Source: Deltaproteobacteria bacterium (GTDB lineage: Bacteria; Myxococcota_A; Polyangia; HGW-17; SLPX01). Taken from it: a stretch of DNA of 5,588 nucleotides. Positions 1-4,155 of this stretch are shown here, piece after piece (the first letter of the stretch is position 1; every line of letters starts with the position of its first letter). The DNA is taken from the NCBI GenBank assembly GCA_011390535.1, contig JAABSF010000206.1, positions 1 through 5,588 on the forward strand. Reading direction: 5' to 3'. The position numbers and the translations under genes were made by a program. The notes below the pieces were generated by a model. That model was not told where the DNA came from. It was given only the letters and a program-made list of their open reading frames with translations, and ran no database searches.

Positions 1-1
1 G

Positions 2-718
2 GCTTGTTTGTATGAGTGCGGAAGTCAAAACACCGCGTGTGTCGAGGAGTGCGATATCGTAGATTGTATTGACCATGATGGTGACGGCTGGGGTTCCGGT
101 GAGGACTGCGCATGGGAAGATTGCGACGATACCAATGCAGATGTGTATCCGGGAGCTCCCAAGCAGTGTGACGGCCTTGACAACGATTGTACAGGCACCA
201 TCGATGACGGTACCCCCGGCAATCTGTGTCCCCAGCCTGAGTGTGTGAGGGACTGTGCATCAGAGCTTCCATGCGAAGCTCCCTGCGGAGGGGATGAGCA
301 GTGTTTGTATGAATGCGGTTCAACCAACACAGCTTGTGTCGAGGGTTGTGCCTATGTTGACTGCGTTGATAGTGATGGTGACGGCTGGGGTGTCGGAGAG
401 GATTGCGTGGTAGAAGATCCGGATGACAACAATCCGGGGGTTCATCCCGGTGCAGGTGAGATTTGTGGAGATGGGTTCGACCAGAACGGCAGCGGGATAC
501 CCGACGAAGGGTGTTTGTTGTGTATAGATTTAAACGGTGATGGTTATGGCGTGGGTCCGAACTGTTTTGATCCATACGGACGTAAAGCTGCTCCCTCCAG
601 TCCGCAGACGAGCGGTTGCCGGGTAACAGAGGGCGGAGGAAGTGGAGGGAACACAACGACGCTGATCTTTGTGTTATTGGCTCTTCTGGGTTTGGCGCTT
701 ACACGTCGGCGTTATTAA
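2..718 (+). CDS. Cysteine-rich MopE-like repeat protein with C-terminal surface-sorting tail, 5' truncated
   Basis: The reading frame is open from the window edge, so the start and any signal peptide lie upstream; residues are numbered from the first full codon (nt 2). Two long units and one short one carry a DGDGWG/NGDGYG core (residues 26-31, 125-130, 178-183), each followed by xGxxC. Unit 1 continues with DCDD, YPGA and DGLDNDC, the pattern of the MopE-type putative metal-binding repeat (PF11617-like) common in myxobacterial and related exported proteins. Cysteines are very frequent, which suggests a disulfide-stabilised extracellular protein. The end is Gly-rich (after Cys206), then a hydrophobic helix (about residues 219-233) and Arg-Arg-Arg-Tyr, a tripartite sorting tail. 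Asp-rich cores suggest calcium or other metal binding, but this is inferred from the family. Ligand and role are unknown. The gene ends at TAA 716-718. Confidence 0.85.
   Translation, partial: ACLYECGSQNTACVEECDIVDCIDHDGDGWGSGEDCAWEDCDDTNADVYPGAPKQCDGLDNDCTGTIDDGTPGNLCPQPECVRDCASELPCEAPCGGDEQCLYECGSTNTACVEGCAYVDCVDSDGDGWGVGEDCVVEDPDDNNPGVHPGAGEICGDGFDQNGSGIPDEGCLLCIDLNGDGYGVGPNCFDPYGRKAAPSSPQTSGCRVTEGGGSGGNTTTLIFVLLALLGLALTRRRY
5..511 (+). repeat. 297-bp in-frame tandem repeat (MopE-like units)
   Basis: Unit 1 begins at nt 5 with residues CLYECGS, and unit 2 begins at nt 302 with the same CLYECGS, a period of 297 bp or 99 codons. Similarity holds at both DNA and protein level for about 70 residues, through xNTACVExC, VDC, DGDGWG, GEDC, DD, PGA and the closing D[DE]G, ending near nt 511. 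The second half of unit 1 (NLCPQPEC to GGDEQ) has no copy after unit 2. There a short divergent third unit starts at CIDLNGDGYG (about nt 521). More copies may lie upstream of the window. Confidence 0.85.
614..715 (+). other. C-terminal surface-sorting signal (Gly-rich, TM helix, RRR)
   Basis: The encoded end of the protein has Gly-Cys (Cys codon 617-619), then a GGGSGG spacer, a hydrophobic segment rich in Leu/Val/Ala, and three arginines before the last Tyr. This is the architecture of MYXO-CTERM-like tails, which a rhombosortase/myxosortase-type intramembrane protease is thought to process before lipid or surface attachment. Seen: Cys, glycines, helix and basic end. Inferred: processing and surface display. 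The Cys lies farther from the helix than in classic MYXO-CTERM tails, so it may belong to a related variant class. Confidence 0.65.
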
Positions 719-800
719 CGAGAAGTTTTCCTTTAGCCACAGATGGGACAGTAAAGAGGGACGGAGAGTACAGGTTCGTTGGATTGAACGGCAGCGGTTT

Positions 801-897
801 GCGTCTGTTTTGTCTATTCTTTCCAGGAGTGTTCTTGTTCTTGATTTCTTTGTTTCTTTTGGTGCATCTTTCCTGCATATTTTGCGTGCCTTTTTGA
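801..897 (+). other. T-rich strand-asymmetric intergenic tract
   Basis: Most of the 223-nt gap between the two plus-strand genes (719-941) is T-rich on the plus strand. Positions 801-900 have 51 T but only 11 A, in many short T runs ending in TTTTT at 891-895. No stable GC-rich hairpin precedes the T runs, so a classical intrinsic terminator is not supported. No convincing -35/-10 pair was found either. It may be a U-rich unstructured leader or a termination region for the upstream gene. Confidence 0.45.
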
Positions 898-925
898 AAA
901 GAGCATTGCAGTTGAGTTCCAAATG

Positions 926-940
926 AGGAAGGAGAGAAGG
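926..940 (+). promoter_or_regulatory. Purine-rich ribosome binding site of the thioredoxin-like gene
   Basis: An unbroken purine stretch containing AAGGAGAG ends one base before the ATG at 942. It fits a strong Shine-Dalgarno site and fixes that ATG as the start. Confidence 0.75.
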
Positions 941-941
941 T

Positions 942-1460
942 ATGAATAGAAAATTTCGAGGGTTTGGTAATTGGTTCAAGTCACTTTTGGTCCTTTTTGT
1001 GGTGGTATTGATGTGTGGTGCTTGCAGCAAAGGACCGAAGGTTCCGGATTTTGAGCTTGTAGCTCTGGAGGGTGGAGATTGTAAACTCTCTCGCGAAAAG
1101 GGAAAGGTTGTCGTGCTGACTTTTTGGCATCTGAGATGCCCATATTGCAGGGATCAGATGGAGGAGTTTAAAAAGTTGGTGAAAGAAGTGGATATGAAAA
1201 AAGTCGCCATAGTGGCAGTGCATTCACATGGAGGTGTAAGAGTTGCAAAAATGTTGTCGCGGTTTGAAGGAAACCCGGACATACAGATCTGCTTGGATGA
1301 TGGAGCTGTAGCCAAGAAATACAAAAAGTTGGACGAAAAATACCGTATACAAGGAGTCCCGCATAATTTGATTCTTGACGGAGAGCGACGGATAAGAAAG
1401 GTGCGCAGGGGGCTCACAAAGGTATCTCAGCTCAAAAAAGACATAAAGAGCCTTCTTTAA
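942..1460 (+). CDS. TlpA/ResA-like thioredoxin-fold lipoprotein
   Basis: The product has 172 residues. The N-terminus has basic residues (Lys4, Arg6, Lys13), a hydrophobic core at about 15-24, then MCGAC with Cys28 as probable lipidated residue, so it is probably a lipoprotein facing the periplasm. The -3 position is Cys rather than the usual Leu/Val/Ile, so the lipobox is non-standard. From about residue 34 the thioredoxin fold begins (VPDFEL, a typical TlpA/AhpC entry strand). The redox motif is Cys66-Pro-Tyr-Cys69 in the context FWHLRCPYC, and the cis-proline is Pro140 in GVPHN. Further cysteines are Cys47 and Cys117. Members of this family reduce or exchange disulfides in exported proteins, for example in cytochrome c maturation, but the specific partner cannot be read from sequence. 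It follows the cysteine-rich protein gene by 223 nt and its stop overlaps the convergent barrel gene. Confidence 0.88.
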   Translation: MNRKFRGFGNWFKSLLVLFVVVLMCGACSKGPKVPDFELVALEGGDCKLSREKGKVVVLTFWHLRCPYCRDQMEEFKKLVKEVDMKKVAIVAVHSHGGVRVAKMLSRFEGNPDIQICLDDGAVAKKYKKLDEKYRIQGVPHNLILDGERRIRKVRRGLTKVSQLKKDIKSLL

Positions 1461-2086
1461 AAAAGGACCTCCAAGCCGAACCCAATATCAAAGGAGCTGT
1501 AGAGATCCAACCCCCAGTGCTCTATGTGAACAAACCCAAGGCTCATGTTGGCCTCCATGCCGATACCGAAGTTATCCACGACAAAAAACTTGAACCCGCC
1601 TCCTCCCCGGGCTGCAACTGCCATCCCCCATGTGCTATATGGATAAGAGAGCATAACCAGCTGGCCGCCGGCTTTTGCATAGAACATGAAAGGAAAGCTG
1701 AAGGGAAAAAACTTCCATTTTACGCCTCCTACCAACTCTCCGGCCGAACCCCGATATCCCTCATTGGTGCAGACCAGACGATCTTCATCGTCGAGCCAAC
1801 AGTGACGATCTCTCCAGCGATCGCCAAAAACCAGATTGAATTGAAGGTTCAACCACAAATCCGAGCCCAGGTTTCGTCCGTACTCAAAAAAGAGCTTTGC
1901 TCCCCCGGGAGTCCATCCCCGGGCGCTCGCTTGGCCTCCGAAGTGGAAAGAAAACTCATTGGGTCCGTTGCTTACAGCCCCTTTTCCACCTGATGCTCTT
2001 CGCGCAAAAACAGTGGAGGATTGCATCAAAAACAAAACGATCACTGCGGTCATTGTAAACAAGAGTGCCTTAGTCGGGTTTTTCAT
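1457..2086 (-). CDS. Small outer-membrane beta-barrel protein, function unknown
   Basis: The product has 209 residues. Lys2/Lys6, a hydrophobic core (7-21) and Val26-Phe-Ala28 give a Sec signal peptide, probably cut after Ala28. The mature part of about 181 residues is rich in Gly and aromatic residues with short alternating segments (AKLFFEYG, LWLNLQFNLVFG, VGGVKWKFFPF, FMFYAKAGGQL, GGGGFKFFVV, FGIGMEANMSLGF). It ends in a strand finishing with Phe, the usual recognition end for the BAM machinery. About eight strands are plausible, as in OmpA/OmpW-sized barrels. Cys96 and Cys106 flank an acidic stretch and could close a disulfide loop. I cannot name the family. It starts 28 nt after tatC and is probably in that operon. 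The Arg29-Arg30 pair lies after the signal peptide, so it is not a Tat signal. Confidence 0.75.
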   Translation of the reverse strand: MKNPTKALLFTMTAVIVLFLMQSSTVFARRASGGKGAVSNGPNEFSFHFGGQASARGWTPGGAKLFFEYGRNLGSDLWLNLQFNLVFGDRWRDRHCWLDDEDRLVCTNEGYRGSAGELVGGVKWKFFPFSFPFMFYAKAGGQLVMLSYPYSTWGMAVAARGGGGFKFFVVDNFGIGMEANMSLGFVHIEHWGLDLYSSFDIGFGLEVLF

Positions 2087-2098
2087 GGGTTTTGTTCG

Positions 2099-2105
2099 CC
2101 TCCTT
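2099..2105 (-). promoter_or_regulatory. AAGGAGG ribosome binding site of the barrel gene
   Basis: A perfect AAGGAGG on the minus strand lies 12 nt before the ATG at 2086, inside the 28-nt gap after tatC. The strong site suggests the barrel protein is translated independently of, and perhaps more than, the tat genes from the same message. Confidence 0.75.
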
Positions 2106-2114
2106 GTTTGGATT

Positions 2115-3419
2115 TCATGTATGCCGTCTGTCGTCCCAGCGATCTTCCGGCAACATCTTCTCTAGCTCATCTAGAGGGTCTTTGCCTGAAGAGCGACGGC
2201 TTTCATAAGGATCTTCGTCATTGCCTTCTATTTCATCAATGCCTTCCGGGCCTTGAATCCCGTGGCCTTCATAGAAGCCCTCATCATCTTCTCTTTCGTC
2301 GAGATCGCTTCCCTCTATGGGCTTGTCGGATCGTACAGAAACCTTGTCTGTTGAAGCATCTCCATTACTCGGGTCATCTCCTCCGCCGGAGCCGTCTCCA
2401 TCGCCTGAGCCGTCTCCATCGCCCGATCTATCTCCGTCACCTTGACCTTCATCGATACGCTTGCTTTTACCGCGGGAGACGATATAGGCAACAAGAATGC
2501 TGAAAACATACATAAGCAACATGGGTCCGGCCATGAGCGCTTGTGTTATCACATCGGGAGGGGTCAGAAGGGCGCCTATGAGAAAAGCAATCACCGCGAA
2601 GTAGCGGAAGAACTTTATCAGGTGTTTGTGTGTGATGAGACCTATTCGAGCCAGGAAATAGATAAAGAGGGGCATTTCGAAAACGACGCCGAATGCCAGC
2701 AAGAGCTTCATGACGAGGCTCACATAGTCTTGCATCATGATGGTAGCTTGCAAGGCTGCCACTGGTAGCTCCAGCTTAGATGGATCTACTTCTTTTCCGA
2801 GCCATTGGGCGATGCTCTGTATCAAGCTGAAGTTAGCCGGTTGATTATAGGCGTATTCCAGGAGAAAAGTGAACCCCATGGGTAGAACGATGAAATATCC
2901 AAAAGCGATCCCCCCGAAAAAAAAGAACACGGATGTGCCTAAAAATGGCAGGACCATCTTCTTTTCTTTTTTGTATAAGCCCGGAGATACAAACGCCCAG
3001 AGTTGGTAGAAGACAACAGGAGCCGCTAAGGCGATGCCTCCGATGAGTGCGATGGTGAGATATGTGAAAAAAGGCTCGGTCGGGCTGGAGAAGTGAAGCC
3101 GCTCCTCGCCTTTAAACGCCGCCACAAGGGGGCGGGTCAGCGCATTGAAGATAGGTTCGGAGACAAGGTAAGCGATCAAAAAACCAATTATTATCGCAAG
3201 GATAGACCATTTGATCCTTATCGCCAGCTCTTGCAGATGCTCCATAAATGGAGCATGTTTCTCGTGTTCCGGTCCTGGTAAGGCCGGGGTTGTTTTCTCA
3301 AACCCTGTGCTTTGGGTGGATGACGACTCATCGGACTCCGGCTGTGGTGAGGCGGAGTTGTCGCTTGAACCATCTTTTAGAATCTCATCTTTTGTTTTTT
3401 CTTTGTTCTTTGGAGACAC
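2115..3419 (-). CDS. tatC: Sec-independent translocase protein TatC with long terminal extensions
   Basis: TatC is the inner-membrane core that, with TatB, binds twin-arginine signal peptides and recruits TatA for export of folded proteins. The start is GTG, 3 nt after the tatB stop. The 434 residues far exceed the usual 240-270. Residues 1-55 are a Ser/Pro/Glu-rich extension. The TatC domain spans about 56-318: EHLQEL (60-65), SPTEPFF (112-118), APVVFYQLWAFVSPGLYKKE (133-152), FGVVFEMPL (243-251) and TPPDVITQ (286-293), with six predicted helices near 70-88, 119-140, 156-187, 233-256, 271-285 and 293-313. Residues matching E. coli Glu15, Glu103, Glu170 and Asp211 are kept (Glu64, Glu152, Glu248, Asp289), but the Arg17 equivalent is Ala66. 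The loop between helices 3 and 4 is about 30 residues longer than in E. coli. Residues 319-434 form an acidic tail with GDGDGS repeats. Family identity is secure. Confidence 0.96.
   Translation of the reverse strand: MSPKNKEKTKDEILKDGSSDNSASPQPESDESSSTQSTGFEKTTPALPGPEHEKHAPFMEHLQELAIRIKWSILAIIIGFLIAYLVSEPIFNALTRPLVAAFKGEERLHFSSPTEPFFTYLTIALIGGIALAAPVVFYQLWAFVSPGLYKKEKKMVLPFLGTSVFFFFGGIAFGYFIVLPMGFTFLLEYAYNQPANFSLIQSIAQWLGKEVDPSKLELPVAALQATIMMQDYVSLVMKLLLAFGVVFEMPLFIYFLARIGLITHKHLIKFFRYFAVIAFLIGALLTPPDVITQALMAGPMLLMYVFSILVAYIVSRGKSKRIDEGQGDGDRSGDGDGSGDGDGSGGGDDPSNGDASTDKVSVRSDKPIEGSDLDEREDDEGFYEGHGIQGPEGIDEIEGNDEDPYESRRSSGKDPLDELEKMLPEDRWDDRRHT
2389..2442 (-). repeat. Three 18-bp tandem repeats in the tatC tail (GDGDGS units)
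   Basis: Units at 2389-2406 and 2407-2424 differ at one base (final T versus C), and 2425-2442 is a diverged third copy. In the coding sense they give Gly/Asp/Ser hexads, reading GDGDRS-GDGDGS-GDGDGS at residues 327-344 of TatC. The register is in frame, so copy-number change by slippage would lengthen or shorten the tail without a frameshift. Confidence 0.85.
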
Positions 3420-3422
3420 GTC

Positions 3423-4019
3423 TCAGTCGACCTTTCCAGGTTCTATCATAACGCGTTTCTTTGCTTTGACTTCTGGATTATCATTTTGTTTTTGTAGTGT
3501 TTCTTCACCGGCCCCGTTCATTGCAAGGGTTTTTTCTGTAGCTTGATTTTCCCCGCTTATAGATTCTCCTCTGCTTTTTTTGTTCGTTGACGAGTGTTCT
3601 GAACTGCTGAGGCTGGAACGTTCTCCAACTTTTGCATTACTGTTTTCAAGCTGACTCGTATTTTTCGATCTTTTCTTTGTGCGTTTATTGAGGCCATCAT
3701 TTTGCCCTTGAGAGATCATTTTTTTTCTTGATTGTTGGGGGCTCTTTTGGGAAGGGCCTTGAGGTAGCTCCACCTTCTCAATTGGTCTCTTGGGCTCGGT
3801 ATCTTCTAAAAGCCGCTCCGGTGAAAAGCTCCGGACATCTTTTATGAATTCAAGCTCTTCATCCAAATCCACCTCTTTTTTCATCTCATCGACGGAGCGG
3901 CGCAGCTTAACAAAGGCTTGTGCCAGTGTCTTGGCTACTTCAGGGAGCTTTTTCGGGCCTACAAGCACGAAAAGCAATAGAGCTACCAACATCAGCTCCC
4001 ACATGGATATTCCGAACAT
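3423..4019 (-). CDS. tatB: Sec-independent translocase protein TatB with basic tail
   Basis: The product has 198 residues and begins MFGISMWELM. Residues 5-21 form the single membrane helix, with Glu8 and Gly21-Pro22 at the positions characteristic of E. coli TatB, followed by KKLPEVAK and an amphipathic helix (about 26-60). MFGI plus Glu8 favour TatB over TatA, though a dual TatA/B role cannot be excluded. TatB forms the signal-peptide receptor with TatC. Residues 90-198 are a Ser/Lys/Asn-rich, low-complexity, probably disordered tail; residues 91-120 carry ten Lys/Arg against one Asp. The frame is open 76 codons further upstream into the chemoreceptor gene. The start at 4019 is preferred because it gives the canonical TatB N-terminus and follows a GAGAGG site. 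The TGA stop is 3 nt before tatC. No tatA lies nearby. Confidence 0.92.
   Translation of the reverse strand: MFGISMWELMLVALLLFVLVGPKKLPEVAKTLAQAFVKLRRSVDEMKKEVDLDEELEFIKDVRSFSPERLLEDTEPKRPIEKVELPQGPSQKSPQQSRKKMISQGQNDGLNKRTKKRSKNTSQLENSNAKVGERSSLSSSEHSSTNKKSRGESISGENQATEKTLAMNGAGEETLQKQNDNPEVKAKKRVMIEPGKVD
3431..3437 (-). promoter_or_regulatory. Probable tatC ribosome binding site inside the end of tatB
   Basis: GGAAAGG on the minus strand lies 11 nt before the tatC GTG and within the last codons of tatB. The spacing is long and the start is GTG, so tatC is probably translated mainly by coupling to tatB termination. Confidence 0.45.
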
Positions 4020-4025
4020 GCAATG

Positions 4026-4031
4026 CCTCTC
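4026..4031 (-). promoter_or_regulatory. GAGAGG ribosome binding site that fixes the tatB start
   Basis: GAGAGG lies 6 nt before the ATG at 4019. It supports this start rather than the longer in-frame option at 4247, which would overlap the preceding gene. Confidence 0.65.
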
Positions 4032-4109
4032 GTGTTTAGACAGTGATCCGAGTAGGCCAGAGAGAGTCGGCTCAACCCTGGTTTGTACGGATAACTGACA
4101 GTCAATGAA

Positions 4110-4145
4110 CCGGTCGGTGACAAGCCTTGTGCTTGTAAAGACCGG
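4110..4145. other. Two-tier imperfect hairpin between the chemoreceptor gene and tatB
   Basis: The outer stem is CCGGTC (4110-4115) with GACCGG (4140-4145). The inner stem is ACAAGC (4120-4125) with GCTTGT (4131-4136), closed by a 5-nt loop. A small internal loop (GGTG opposite AAA) separates the stems. It lies 10 nt past the minus-strand chemoreceptor stop and 90 nt before the tatB ATG. There is no T run on either side, so it is not a classical intrinsic terminator. It could be a processing or mRNA-stability element, a Rho-linked end, or a leader structure for tatB. Confidence 0.6.
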
Positions 4146-4155
4146 CCTGTGTCGT

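Noticed and set aside
616..897. Plus-strand reading frame ending in a hydrophobic Leu/Phe-rich segment
   Set aside because: Its TTG start lies inside the end of the repeat-protein gene, there is no ribosome binding site, and the hydrophobic stretch follows simply from the T-rich DNA.
923..949. Eight-codon ATG-to-TAG frame overlapping the thioredoxin-like start, a possible leader peptide
   Set aside because: It is made of the purine-rich ribosome binding site itself and has no site of its own; chance is the simpler explanation.
1451..1466. Near-palindrome CCTTCTTTAAAAAAGG at the convergent stops, a possible bidirectional terminator
   Set aside because: It is AT-rich, has a mismatch and leaves no loop, so a stable hairpin is unlikely.
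1998..2003. Arg-Arg of the barrel protein as a twin-arginine signal
   Set aside because: The pair (residues 29-30) lies after the hydrophobic core and the predicted cleavage site, not before the core as a Tat signal requires.
1517..2503. Long plus-strand open frames opposite the barrel and tatC genes
   Set aside because: They are antisense shadows of well-supported minus-strand genes and show no recognisable domains or start signals.
4070..4106. TTGACT on the minus strand as a -35 element for tatB
   Set aside because: No acceptable -10 hexamer lies 16-18 nt downstream.
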